Shown in pieces: positions 51,164-60,028 of a stretch of 64,000 bases of DNA. Each line of letters starts with the position of its first letter. The stretch's first letter is position 1. Source of the DNA: Ascidiaceihabitans sp039975415 (GTDB lineage: Bacteria > Pseudomonadota > Alphaproteobacteria > Rhodobacterales > Rhodobacteraceae); the NCBI RefSeq assembly GCF_039975415.1, contig NZ_JBDWHD010000005.1; one strand, 5' to 3'. A model generated the notes under the pieces. It had not been told where the DNA came from and made no database searches. It saw only the letters and a program-made list of their open reading frames with translations. A program made the translations under genes and the position numbers.

Positions 51164-51370
51164 AGGTGCTACAATTGCGCCGCATAACGGCCCGGTGATG
51201 AAAATATGGTCGCTGATGTTTAAAAAATGCGCGGAAAAAAGACCAACAGGCGCGTCGCGCTGAACCGGCCTACGTGTGGTCGACGCTGCTGCAGATTGTA
51301 GTGGGCAATAACGACCACTTCGGATTGAGGAACAGAGCCTGCCGTCGGTCCAATTCTTGTGGTCCTGACC

Positions 51371-51718
51371 CTAAGCCCGCGGGGCCAATGTCGCTTGAAA
51401 TTTCTTTGTCAGTCCGCTGCGCACGATGTCATAAGACTGCGCCAAACGGTCCGCCATTTCGGCAGGGTCAGCACCTTCCCATTGCACGCGCACCCAAGAT
51501 CGGTGGAAATAGGGGGCCTTTTCTGCCGCGCCGACCTCGATAAGCAGTGCGGCCGTTTCAACGTCTGGCGTTTTGACGGACACGCCGTCGCCTTTGACGC
51601 CGATGCTGGCAAACATTTTGCCACCAATTTTCCACGCATCATGGCCACCGCCCCACGGATCGGAAAGTTCAGCGCCGGGGAAGGTGGCGCAAATGGCATT
51701 GATGTCGTCGCGTGTCAT
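51371..51718 (-). CDS. MmcQ/YjbR family DNA-binding protein
   Basis: This 115-residue protein belongs to the MmcQ/YjbR family (MTRDDINAICATFPGAEL, DAWKIGGKMFASIGV, APYFHRSWVRVQWEG). The fold resembles the MotA/CyaY-like DNA-binding domain, but the biological role is unknown. I start at the ATG at 51718; a longer reading frame exists but lacks family resemblance upstream. It stands alone between the urease and cysS regions. Confidence 0.88.
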   Translation of the reverse strand: MTRDDINAICATFPGAELSDPWGGGHDAWKIGGKMFASIGVKGDGVSVKTPDVETAALLIEVGAAEKAPYFHRSWVRVQWEGADPAEMADRLAQSYDIVRSGLTKKFQATLAPRA

Positions 51719-51985
51719 GGCGCCAATGTGCCGCGTTTTGCGTTGAATGTGAACAAAATGCTCCAACCGAACGCCGACCACGTTGTCCGGATCTTGTGCT
51801 TTGCAGCTTGACCCGGCCCCCGCACAGGCGCTAACGGTAGCGCATGACACGCTTTGCACTCATTATTAACTGCTGCATTCCCTGCTGAACTTTTCAAGCG
51901 GGCCGTTTCTGTCATTCCAAATATAGACCAGAATTGTTAAGCCCGCGCCCGAGGACCGTTTGGACATGCCTTGAAGGACGCCGCT

Positions 51986-53347
51986 ATGACCGAGATCACA
52001 CTTTACAACACCGCAATCCGCGCCAAAGAGGTGTTGAAGCCTTTGGATGCCACCAACGTGCGCATGTATGTGTGTGGCCCAACCGTCTACGACCGCGCCC
52101 ATATCGGCAATGCGCGGCCTGTGATCATCTTTGACGTGTTGTTTCGCTTGCTGCGCCATGTTTACGGTGAAAATGCAGTAACTTATGTGCGAAATTTCAC
52201 GGATGTGGATGACAAGATCAACGCACGCGCCGCTGAAAGTGGCCGGTCTATCGGGGACATAACGGCGGAAACCACACAGTGGTTTTTGGACGATATGGGG
52301 GCCGTGGGCGCACTGGAGCCAACTCAGATGCCGCGCGCCACGGCGTATATCCCGCAAATGGTTGCGATGATCGAGACGCTGGTCGCGGACGGCTTCGCCT
52401 ATGAAAAAGAAGGCCATGTGTTGTTTCGCGTGCGCAAATACGAGGACTATGGCAAGCTGTCGGGCCGCTCTGTTGATGATATGATTGCCGGCGCACGGGT
52501 AGAAGTCGCACCCTACAAGGAAGACCCGATGGACTTTGTCATGTGGAAGCCATCTGACGCGGCCACTCCGGGCTGGGACAGCCCGTGGGGGCGGGGGCGT
52601 CCGGGCTGGCATATCGAATGCTCTGCCATGGCTGAAGACCTTTTGGGGTCCGAATTTGACATTCACGGCGGCGGCAACGATCTGACCTTTCCGCACCACG
52701 AAAACGAGATCGCACAAAGCAAATGCGCGGGTCACGGCTTTGCCAATATCTGGATGCACAACGAGATGCTGCAGGTCGAGGGCAAGAAGATGTCCAAGTC
52801 GCTTGGTAACTTTTTCACGGTACGTGACTTGTTGGATAAGGGGGTGCCAGGCGAGGTGATCCGCTTTGTGTTTCTGTCCACGCATTACCGCAAGCCAATG
52901 GACTGGACCGGGCAGAAGGCGGCGGACGCTAGTAAGACATTGCGCAAATGGTACGCGCTGATTGATGGCGAACCCAATTCGGTTGTGTCCCAAGACGCCA
53001 TCGGGGCATTGACGGATGATTTGAACACCGCAGGTGCGCTTGCGGCGTTGCACACTCTTGCCAACACCGGTGAGACGGCAATGCTGCGCGGGACGTTGCA
53101 ATTTCTGGGGTTGATGGGCGATGCGGCACCGGCTTGGGCCAATGCATCCGAATTTGATTTCACGCAATGGGAAGCGCATTTCCAAGCGGTGCGTGGCGCG
53201 GCTATGGCAGCAAAAGACTTTGGGCCAGTGGACGCGTTGAAAGCCATGTTCGCAAATGCAGGCGTCGAAGTGCGCATGTCCAAAGACGGCGTTGAACTTG
53301 TGGCTGGCCCTGATTTTGACGCCTCAAAACTAGAGGGGCTCACATGA
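51986..53347 (+). CDS. cysS: Cysteinyl-tRNA synthetase
   Basis: This 453-residue class I synthetase charges tRNA-Cys. It has the HIGH-like motif HIGNARP, the zinc-ligand Cys in YVCGPTVYDR, the WHIECSAMA segment, zinc-binding HGGGNDLTFPHHENE and KMSKSLGNF (the KMSKS motif). I start at the ATG at 51986 with GAAGGA upstream. Its TGA overlaps the cimA ATG by 4 bp, which couples translation of a protein-synthesis gene to an amino-acid biosynthesis gene. Confidence 0.96.
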   Translation: MTEITLYNTAIRAKEVLKPLDATNVRMYVCGPTVYDRAHIGNARPVIIFDVLFRLLRHVYGENAVTYVRNFTDVDDKINARAAESGRSIGDITAETTQWFLDDMGAVGALEPTQMPRATAYIPQMVAMIETLVADGFAYEKEGHVLFRVRKYEDYGKLSGRSVDDMIAGARVEVAPYKEDPMDFVMWKPSDAATPGWDSPWGRGRPGWHIECSAMAEDLLGSEFDIHGGGNDLTFPHHENEIAQSKCAGHGFANIWMHNEMLQVEGKKMSKSLGNFFTVRDLLDKGVPGEVIRFVFLSTHYRKPMDWTGQKAADASKTLRKWYALIDGEPNSVVSQDAIGALTDDLNTAGALAALHTLANTGETAMLRGTLQFLGLMGDAAPAWANASEFDFTQWEAHFQAVRGAAMAAKDFGPVDALKAMFANAGVEVRMSKDGVELVAGPDFDASKLEGLT

Positions 53348-54960
53348 CCCGCGAACGCCTTTATCTTTTCGACACCACATTGCGTGACGGGCAACAAACG
53401 CAAGGGGTGCAATTTTCAACGCCCGAGAAAATCCAGATCGCGCAAGCGTTGGACGCTTTGGGTATTGACCATATCGAAGGCGGTTGGCCGGGGGCAAACC
53501 CCACCGACAGCGCGTTTTTCGACGAAGCCCCAAAGACCCGCGCCACCATGACGGCGTTCGGCATGACAAAGCGCAACGGAATATCTGCCGAAAATGACGA
53601 TGTGCTGGCGGCTGTGATGAATGCAAACACGCCTGCTGTGTGTCTGGTGGGAAAAACCCATGATTTCCATGTGGAAACCGCACTTGGCATAACTTTGGCC
53701 GAGAACATCGAAAACATCACCCGCAGTTTTGCCCATGTCACCGCACAGGGCCGCGAGGCGATTTTTGACGCAGAACACTTCTTTGATGGTTACAAATCCA
53801 ACCCGGCTTATGCGTTGGAGGCCATCAAAGCGGCCTATGATGCGGGTGCGCGCTGGATCGCGTTGTGTGACACCAACGGGGGGACGCTGCCCGCGGATGT
53901 GGGGCGGATTGTCGGGGATGTGATTGCCGCGGGCATTCCCGGGGACCATCTGGGCATCCACACGCACAATGACACCGAAAACGCAGTCGCTTGCAGTTTG
54001 GCGGCAGTGGACGCAGGTGCGCGCCAAATACAAGGGACGCTGAATGGGTTGGGGGAACGCTGTGGCAATGCCAATTTGACCGCGCTGATCCCGATTTTGT
54101 TGCTAAAAGAACCCTATGCCAGCCGTTTTGATACCGGAGTGGACCGTGACGCGTTGCTGTCGCTGACGCGTGTGTCGCGTATGCTGGATGAAATCCTGAA
54201 CCGTGTGCCACAAAAGCAGGCCGCCTTCGTTGGATCGTCGGCGTTTGCGCATAAGGCGGGCTTGCATGCCAGCGCGATTCTGAAAGACCCGACCACCTAC
54301 GAACATGTCGATCCCGCAACAGTGGGCAATGCGCGTATCATTCCGATGTCCAATCAAGCGGGGCAGTCAAACTTGCGACGGCGTCTGGCAGAGGCGGGGC
54401 TTGACGTTGCGGCCAAAGACCCCGCTTTGGTGCGCATTTTGGAACGGATCAAAGACCGCGAGGCGCAGGGCTATTCCTATGACACGGCGCAGGCCAGTTT
54501 CGAGCTGTTGGCGCGGGACGAGTTGATGCAGATGCCCGACTTTTTCGAAGTCAAACGCTACCGCGTCACGGTTGAACGGCGCAAAAACAAACGCGACCAG
54601 ATGGTAAGCCTGTCCGAGGCTGTGGTTGTCGTAAAGGTGGATGGCGAAAAGAAACTGTCGGTCAGTGAAAGCATGGATGCGACCGGCTGTGACCGTGGGC
54701 CTGTGAATGCTTTGGCCAAAGCGCTTGCCAAGGATTTGGGCATTTACACCGAAATCATCAACGATATGCATCTTGTGGATTTCAAAGTGCGTATCACACA
54801 AGGCGGCACCGAAGCGGTCACGCGTGTCATCATCGACAGCGAAGACGGGCAGGGGCGTCGCTGGTCTACGGTGGGCGTGTCCGCCAACATAATCGACGCC
54901 TCGTTTGAGGCATTGTTGGACGCTATTCGGTGGAAGCTTATTCGGGATGTGAAAAAGTAA
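53344..54960 (+). CDS. cimA: (R)-citramalate synthase
   Basis: This 538-residue protein is a DRE-TIM metallolyase of the LeuA family. LFDTTLRDGQQTQGVQFS at the start, HTHNDTENAVACSLAAVDAGARQIQGT and a C-terminal LeuA-dimer domain (ITQGGTEAVTRVIIDS) agree with CimA, which condenses pyruvate and acetyl-CoA to citramalate for isoleucine synthesis. 2-isopropylmalate and homocitrate synthases are alternatives, but the DGQQTQGV wording fits CimA. It overlaps cysS by 4 bp. Confidence 0.9.
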   Translation: MTRERLYLFDTTLRDGQQTQGVQFSTPEKIQIAQALDALGIDHIEGGWPGANPTDSAFFDEAPKTRATMTAFGMTKRNGISAENDDVLAAVMNANTPAVCLVGKTHDFHVETALGITLAENIENITRSFAHVTAQGREAIFDAEHFFDGYKSNPAYALEAIKAAYDAGARWIALCDTNGGTLPADVGRIVGDVIAAGIPGDHLGIHTHNDTENAVACSLAAVDAGARQIQGTLNGLGERCGNANLTALIPILLLKEPYASRFDTGVDRDALLSLTRVSRMLDEILNRVPQKQAAFVGSSAFAHKAGLHASAILKDPTTYEHVDPATVGNARIIPMSNQAGQSNLRRRLAEAGLDVAAKDPALVRILERIKDREAQGYSYDTAQASFELLARDELMQMPDFFEVKRYRVTVERRKNKRDQMVSLSEAVVVVKVDGEKKLSVSESMDATGCDRGPVNALAKALAKDLGIYTEIINDMHLVDFKVRITQGGTEAVTRVIIDSEDGQGRRWSTVGVSANIIDASFEALLDAIRWKLIRDVKK

Positions 54961-55004
54961 CCTTGACGTTACATGTTTGAGTCGCCATGTTACCTGTAGG
55001 TTAC
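54957..55004. promoter_or_regulatory. Two GTAAC/GTTAC dyads around the promoter of the XRE operon
   Basis: GTAAC-CTTGAC-GTTAC (54957-54972) spans a possible -35 box TTGACG, and GTTACCT-GT-AGGTTAC (54989-55004) covers the -10 region. The centres are about 32 bp apart, close to three helical turns. This arrangement suits an autorepressor such as the XRE protein encoded in the operon. Confidence 0.55.
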
Positions 55005-55021
55005 ATAAAGGGACGATTCAC

Positions 55022-55429
55022 ATGGCACTATCCTCATTCCAAATCACGACAGTCCGCAGCGTATCCTTGGCTATGGTCGGCTTGTGTTGCCTGACATATG
55101 CCGTTCTGGCCATGGCACAGGACCGGCCCGACCCGCTCCTTTGGTATGTGCCGGGCGCTGGGGGCATTCTGGCCAGTATCGGGATTTTCGCATCCTTTGC
55201 TTTGGCGGGACGGCAGGAAATCTTGCAAGCCACGGATGAGTTGTACCGCATGGTCAATCACCGCGCCCAGCGCCATTCCTACTGGGTGGCCTTGGCGCTT
55301 TATCCGCTGTTTGCTGTGTTGCGCGGCTTTGATGTGGTGTCGGTCAACACCAGTTTGGCCGCGATGGGAACGCTGACAGGCGCCAGTTATTTGCTGTTGG
55401 TGACACTGTATGAATGGCGCCTGTCATGA
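55022..55429 (+). CDS. Unknown membrane protein preceding an XRE regulator
   Basis: This 135-residue protein has about four hydrophobic segments (VSLAMVGLCCLTYAVLAMA, LLWYVPGAGGILASIGIFASFALAG, SYWVALALYPLFAVLRGF, LAAMGTLTGASYLLLVTLY). I do not recognise the family. It is cotranscribed with a small XRE-type regulator, a frequent arrangement for which the regulated function is unknown. GGGACGATTCAC precedes the ATG at 55022. Its end overlaps the regulator start (ATGA). Confidence 0.78.
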   Translation: MALSSFQITTVRSVSLAMVGLCCLTYAVLAMAQDRPDPLLWYVPGAGGILASIGIFASFALAGRQEILQATDELYRMVNHRAQRHSYWVALALYPLFAVLRGFDVVSVNTSLAAMGTLTGASYLLLVTLYEWRLS

Positions 55430-55629
55430 GCGAATTACGCAATAACCTGAAAGCGTTACGCGCAGGACGGGGCATGACCCAAGCCGATTTGGCAACCGCC
55501 GTTTCTGTGTCGCGTAAAACCATAAACACCATTGAAAACCGCGTATTTGTACCTTCGACCGTGTTGGCGCTGCGTCTTGCTGATGTGCTCCACGTCAGCG
55601 TTCACGATATTTTTGAATTGGAAAACTAG
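55426..55629 (+). CDS. Small XRE-family helix-turn-helix regulator
   Basis: This 67-residue protein is essentially one Cro/C1-type helix-turn-helix (NNLKALRAGRGMTQADLATAVSVSRKTINTIENRVFVPSTVLALRLADVLHVSVHDIFEL). It resembles the YozG-like group of small regulators. It starts by an ATGA overlap and is followed with no gap by the alpha/beta hydrolase ATG. Likely targets are the palindromes in front of its own operon. Confidence 0.93.
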   Translation: MSELRNNLKALRAGRGMTQADLATAVSVSRKTINTIENRVFVPSTVLALRLADVLHVSVHDIFELEN

Positions 55630-56601
55630 ATGCTTTTTACCGTTGCCAAGTTTGTTGCTGTTTCACTGTGCATCACTGCGTTGATTGCGCTGGGTTTGAT
55701 TGCGTCGCAAAAATCAGTTGAAATCACCGGCAGTGAGGGGCTGGATTTCACAGATGCCATTCTACAGGATCTTAGTGCGCTTCCTGACCCGTCCATGGTC
55801 CCGATGCGCGACGGGACGGATTTGGCCGTCAGGCGCTACGGTGACGCGGGGCCACTGGTGGTGATGGTGCACGGGTCGGGGTGGAACGGGATGCAATTTC
55901 ACAGTCTGGCCAAGGCACTTGGGGCGCAGGCGCAGGTGCTGGTCCCTGATTTGCGCGGGCATGGTGCCAATCCGGAACGCCGCGGTGATGTGGATTATAT
56001 CGGTCAGTTTGAAGATGACTTGGCAGATTTGATTGCAGCGACAAAGGCACAAGATCAAAAGGTTGTGCTGCTTGGGCATTCATCGGGCGGGGGGCTTGTG
56101 GTCCGCTTTGCAGGTGGCGCACATGGGACGATGATCGACCATGCGGTGCTGTTGGCCCCGTTCCTGAAGCACAACGCGCCCACAACCCGTAAAAACGCAG
56201 GCGGCTGGAGCCATGTTCTGATGCGCCGGATCATCGGGCTCAGCATGTTGAACACCTTTGGGATCACTGCGCTGAACCATTTGACGATCATCCAGTTCAA
56301 TATGCCGCGCGTGGTGTTGGACGGGCCACTGGGGCGCACGGCCACAACATCCTATTCCTACCGTCTGAACACCGGTTTTGCACCGCGTGGGGCCTATGCA
56401 GATGACATTGCAGCCTTGCCCGCCTTCGATTTGATTGTGGGGGCGGACGATGAAGCCATGGTTGCCGACGCTTATGAACCTTTGATGGCGGGCATGACTG
56501 GCAAAGGGCGGTATCGGGTGCTACCTGACGTGGGACATTTGGGGGTGGTTGATGCGCCCGAAACCCTGACCGCCATACAAGAGAGCCTCAGTGACCTTTA
56601 A
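55630..56601 (+). CDS. Alpha/beta hydrolase with N-terminal membrane anchor
   Basis: This 323-residue protein has an N-terminal hydrophobic segment (LFTVAKFVAVSLCITALIALGLIA), probably a signal anchor, followed by an alpha/beta hydrolase fold. VVMVHGSGWNGMQFHSLAKAL is the oxyanion region, GHSSGGGLVV holds the nucleophile Ser (about residue 142), and DVGHLGVVD holds the His. The substrate is unknown. It is directly after the XRE gene, and its end overlaps the synthase-like gene by 11 bp. Confidence 0.9.
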   Translation: MLFTVAKFVAVSLCITALIALGLIASQKSVEITGSEGLDFTDAILQDLSALPDPSMVPMRDGTDLAVRRYGDAGPLVVMVHGSGWNGMQFHSLAKALGAQAQVLVPDLRGHGANPERRGDVDYIGQFEDDLADLIAATKAQDQKVVLLGHSSGGGLVVRFAGGAHGTMIDHAVLLAPFLKHNAPTTRKNAGGWSHVLMRRIIGLSMLNTFGITALNHLTIIQFNMPRVVLDGPLGRTATTSYSYRLNTGFAPRGAYADDIAALPAFDLIVGADDEAMVADAYEPLMAGMTGKGRYRVLPDVGHLGVVDAPETLTAIQESLSDL

Positions 56602-57370
56602 CGACGATCTTAACGCCTGCGCCGCTTTAGTTGAAAAAGGCGATCCACTGCGGTTTCGCACAGTTATGGCCGCCCCTTTGGCTGCACGCGAAAAGCTGTT
56701 TGCGCTGTATGCGTTCAATGTTGAAGTCGCGCGTGCACCTTGGGTGACACAAGAGCCGATGATCGCCGAAATGCGTTTGCAATGGTGGCGCGATGCCTTG
56801 GACGAAATCGCGCAAAACGCAGGCAAAATCCGCCGCCATCAGGTGGTGACGCCGCTGGCACGGGTGATCGACACAACCAGCGCCACCCAGCTTGATGCAT
56901 TGGTGGCTGCGCGGCGGTGGGACATCTACAAAGACGCCTTTGAAGACGAAGGCCATTTTGAACGCTACATCGACGAGACCTCGGGCCATCTTTTGGTGGC
57001 GGCGGTTCGGGCGTTGGATCCGCAAGTCGCACGCGATTGCGAAACCGTGTTGCGCGATGCAGCCTATGCCAGCGGAGTTGCGTCATGGTTGCGTGCGATC
57101 CCGGCCCTTGTGGCTGCAAAACGCATTCCTTTGCTGGATGGGCGTGATGCTGGGATCAAGTCGCTGGCACGGTCTGCATTGGACCGTTTGCGCAAGGCGC
57201 GTGCGCACCACCGTAGCATCTCCAAAGCCGCTGCACCGGCGCTTTGGCCCACTTTGCAGGCTGCACCAACACTCAGGGCCGTGATCAAACGTCCTGATCT
57301 TGTGGCTGACGGGCTACCGGATGCGCCGCGCGACGGGCTATGGTGGGCCGCTTTACGGTCGCGCTGGTAA
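56591..57370 (+). CDS. Squalene/phytoene synthase family protein
   Basis: This 259-residue protein has the fold signature of the squalene/phytoene synthase family, particularly the short group near NDUFAF6: FRTVMAAPLAAREKLFALYAFNVEVARA and MRLQWWRDALDEI. The two Asp-rich motifs that bind prenyl diphosphate Mg2+ in true synthases are not evident, so enzymatic prenyl coupling is doubtful. The start is a GTG inside the end of the hydrolase gene, with GAGAG upstream. It is the last gene of this four-gene operon. Confidence 0.85.
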   Translation: MTFNDDLNACAALVEKGDPLRFRTVMAAPLAAREKLFALYAFNVEVARAPWVTQEPMIAEMRLQWWRDALDEIAQNAGKIRRHQVVTPLARVIDTTSATQLDALVAARRWDIYKDAFEDEGHFERYIDETSGHLLVAAVRALDPQVARDCETVLRDAAYASGVASWLRAIPALVAAKRIPLLDGRDAGIKSLARSALDRLRKARAHHRSISKAAAPALWPTLQAAPTLRAVIKRPDLVADGLPDAPRDGLWWAALRSRW

Positions 57371-57402
57371 GCCTTGCTTCAAGCCCCACGTGAAAGTCAG
57401 TG

Positions 57403-58617
57403 TCAGGCTGTGTGCTCTGCGGGGCGCATGGCCAGCCAGATCAATGCACCACCTGCCAACACCAAGAACGGTGCCATGGCAAAGTTCACGGCCGCCCAAC
57501 CTTCGACGGGATTGCCGCCAGAGCAGTTCATCAACCCGCCCGATGCCAATGACGCAAACGTCACGCCACCAAACACCAGCAAATCGTTTAGGCCTTGCAT
57601 GCGTCCCCGTTCCTCGGGGGCGTGGGATGCGGCCAACATCGCTGTCGCGCCGATAAAGCCAAAGTTCCACCCCAGTCCCAAAAGGATCAGGGCGCCGTAG
57701 AAATTAAGCAGCTCAACCCCGGTCAGGGCCACAACGCCTGCTAGCGCCAAAATCACCAAACCCGTGCCGACGATTTTTTCGACGCCAAACCGTGCAATCA
57801 GATGGCCGGTGAAAAACGACGGTGCGAACATGGCTAGAACGTGGCTCATGACGACGTTGGATGCGTCGCTTTGCGCAAATCCACAGCCCACAACCGCCAA
57901 AGGCGTCGACGTCATAACAAGGTTCATCAGCGCGTAGGATACCATCGCGCAAATCACGGACACAGCAATGCGTGGTGTGGTGATCAGTTCCCAACGCGTG
58001 CGGCCTTTGGGGCTGTCAGCTGTGGGTTTGGGCGGCGCAGGGATGTCGATAAAGAAGAACAGGGCGGAGCCCACCACGTTTAGGGCAACGACAAACAGAT
58101 AGGCCCCCATGAACGGCACCACAAACGCGTTCGACGTGATCGTTCCCATCTGGGTGCCGACGATTGCGGACAAAAGGCCACCCGCCATCACGTACGAAAT
58201 CGCCTTGGGGCGGAATTCGTCGGACGCGGTGTCGGCTGCGGCAAAGCGGTAGAAGCCTTGCGCGCTCATGTAGATGCCGGTGAAGAAGCTGCCGATCAAG
58301 AACACCGGAAAACTGCCCAAATACAGACCATATGCGCAAATCAGACCGGCGACGGCCCCCCCTGCGGTGCCCACCAGAAATCCTGCCCGCCGACCGAAGC
58401 GTTGCATGATGGATGAAATCGGCGTGGCCGAAATCATGGACCCCAGAACGATCAAGGAAATGGGCAGTGTGGCCAGGCATGCGTTTGATGCCAATGACAG
58501 CCCTGCAAGCCCGCCAAACGTGAAAACAAGTGGCATTTGTGCGCCAAGGAAAGCCTGCGCAAGGACCAGAACGGCCACGTTACGTTTGGCGCGGGTGTCG
58601 TCGATTATTGCTGTCAT
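57403..58617 (-). CDS. MFS transporter
   Basis: This 404-residue protein has about twelve membrane helices and an MFS-like two-fold arrangement (IVLGSMISATPISSIMQRFGRRAGFLVGT, where the loop between helices 2 and 3 is RFGRR). It is most like the drug/metabolite exporters of the YfcJ or bacillibactin types, but substrate cannot be assigned. The ATG at 58617 gives MTAIIDDTRAKRNVA; upstream in-frame starts would extend it without helices. It diverges from cobK with about 50 bp between them. Confidence 0.9.
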   Translation of the reverse strand: MTAIIDDTRAKRNVAVLVLAQAFLGAQMPLVFTFGGLAGLSLASNACLATLPISLIVLGSMISATPISSIMQRFGRRAGFLVGTAGGAVAGLICAYGLYLGSFPVFLIGSFFTGIYMSAQGFYRFAAADTASDEFRPKAISYVMAGGLLSAIVGTQMGTITSNAFVVPFMGAYLFVVALNVVGSALFFFIDIPAPPKPTADSPKGRTRWELITTPRIAVSVICAMVSYALMNLVMTSTPLAVVGCGFAQSDASNVVMSHVLAMFAPSFFTGHLIARFGVEKIVGTGLVILALAGVVALTGVELLNFYGALILLGLGWNFGFIGATAMLAASHAPEERGRMQGLNDLLVFGGVTFASLASGGLMNCSGGNPVEGWAAVNFAMAPFLVLAGGALIWLAMRPAEHTA

Positions 58618-58670
58618 GCAGCAGCGATAGACGTTAGCTTTGCTGCGAACAAGGGGCCATGCACATTGCA

Positions 58671-59396
58671 ATGAAACTGTTACTGATCGCCGGAATGGGC
58701 GAAAGCGTGGACTTGGCGCAATCTTTGTCCACATTGCCGGGGATAGAGGTCGTGGCCGTGACGGAAGGCCGCGCAGTGGCGCGGGCGAAACCGCCTGTGC
58801 GTGTGTATGAGGGCGGCTTCAGTGATGATCGGGCCTTTGCCGATTTTCTGCGACAAGAAGCATTTGATCTGGTCATTGACGCCGCCCATCCCTTCCAATT
58901 TTCGCTGGGGCGCGTTGCACGGGCGACAGGGCAGGGGTATCTGCGTGCGTCCCGCGATCTATGGCCTGAAAATCCCGGTTACATCTTGCGCCCGACATTG
59001 GCCGATGTGGTGGCGTGTTTGCCCCAAGACGCCCATGTCTTTGCAGTGACCGGACGGGGCAGTTTGGCCGCGTTTGAAAACCGCCCCGATGTGACAGTGC
59101 ATTGCCGCCAACTGACCCGCCACGATGATCCGTTTCCTTTGCCTTTGGGTGGTTTTGTGTTCGGTGCCGGCCCGTTTTCCGTCGAAGATGAAGTTGCGAC
59201 GTTTCAGGCGTTGGGCGTCACCCATCTGGTGTTGCGAAACGGGGGCAGCGTCATGGGGCACAGCAAATTGGCCGCAGCGGCGCGTGTCGGGGTGCAGGTT
59301 GCCATGATCACGGCACCGCGTTGGAACATTCCAGCGGACGCGCAGATGTCTTTTGCGGATATCCTGAAACAGGTCAAATCCTATGCGTCTCATTGA
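58671..59396 (+). CDS. cobK: Cobalt-precorrin-6A reductase (CobK/CbiJ)
   Basis: This protein of about 241 residues is CobK, which reduces precorrin-6A with NADPH in the corrin ring pathway of cobalamin. Typical are LLLIAGMGESVDLAQSL, DLVIDAAHPFQFSLGRVA and VTHLVLRNGGSVMGHSKLAAAARVGVQVAMI. The start may be the ATG at 58659. No other cob genes are near, so the pathway must be encoded elsewhere. Its stop overlaps the DNA glycosylase start by 14 bp. Confidence 0.88.
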   Translation: MKLLLIAGMGESVDLAQSLSTLPGIEVVAVTEGRAVARAKPPVRVYEGGFSDDRAFADFLRQEAFDLVIDAAHPFQFSLGRVARATGQGYLRASRDLWPENPGYILRPTLADVVACLPQDAHVFAVTGRGSLAAFENRPDVTVHCRQLTRHDDPFPLPLGGFVFGAGPFSVEDEVATFQALGVTHLVLRNGGSVMGHSKLAAAARVGVQVAMITAPRWNIPADAQMSFADILKQVKSYASH

Positions 59397-60009
59397 AACA
59401 GATGCGGACGTGGCCGAAGGGGCCGCGTGGCTTGCCGCCAATGACCCGCGGTGTGCCCGCGCTTTGGCCGAAACCGGCCCCTTGCCGCTGCGGCGCAGAC
59501 CTGACGGGTTTTCCCAACTGCTTAGCGCCATTATCAGCCAGCAAGTCAGCGTGGCCTCTGCAGCTGCCATTTGGGGGCGTATGGAAGCCTCGGGCTTGGT
59601 CAGTGAAGCGGCTGTGCTGGCTGCGGGCGATGACGGATTGCGCGGCGCAGGGCTAAGCCGCCAAAAAATCGCCTATGCGCAGGCTTTGGCAGGGGCGGGC
59701 ATAGACTATGATGCGCTGCGTGATGTGCCGGACGCAGAGGTGATCGAAACGCTGACGGCTGTGAAAGGCATCGGCGTCTGGACTGCCGAGATTTACGCGA
59801 TGTTTTCGTTGGGGCGTACCGACGTGTTTGCGCCGGGGGATCTGGCATTGCAGGTGGCCGCAAAAGATATGTGTGGTTTGCCCGCGCGGCCCACCGAAAA
59901 AGAGCTGCGCGCACTGGCGCAGCAGTGGTCTCCATGGCGGTCTGTTGCAGCGCGGCTGTTGTTTGCGTACTACCGCATTGTAAAAGGACGCGAGGGGTTC
60001 GCGACATAA
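59383..60009 (+). CDS. DNA-3-methyladenine glycosylase II (AlkA-type)
   Basis: This 208-residue DNA glycosylase of the HhH-GPD superfamily removes alkylated bases, starting base-excision repair. The helix-hairpin-helix is VKGIGVWTAEIYAMF and the catalytic Asp lies in the following APGDLAL segment (about residue 158). It lacks the N-terminal domain of E. coli AlkA, as usual for short AlkA homologues, and has no Fe-S cluster Cys set. It overlaps cobK and is followed by an esterase gene. Confidence 0.9.
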   Translation: MRLIETDADVAEGAAWLAANDPRCARALAETGPLPLRRRPDGFSQLLSAIISQQVSVASAAAIWGRMEASGLVSEAAVLAAGDDGLRGAGLSRQKIAYAQALAGAGIDYDALRDVPDAEVIETLTAVKGIGVWTAEIYAMFSLGRTDVFAPGDLALQVAAKDMCGLPARPTEKELRALAQQWSPWRSVAARLLFAYYRIVKGREGFAT

Positions 60010-60028
60010 TGGATTTAAGGGGATGTCT

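Noticed and set aside
51866..53185. 439-codon open frame on the minus strand opposite cysS
   Set aside because: It covers the conserved motifs of cysS in antisense and shows no domain of its own.
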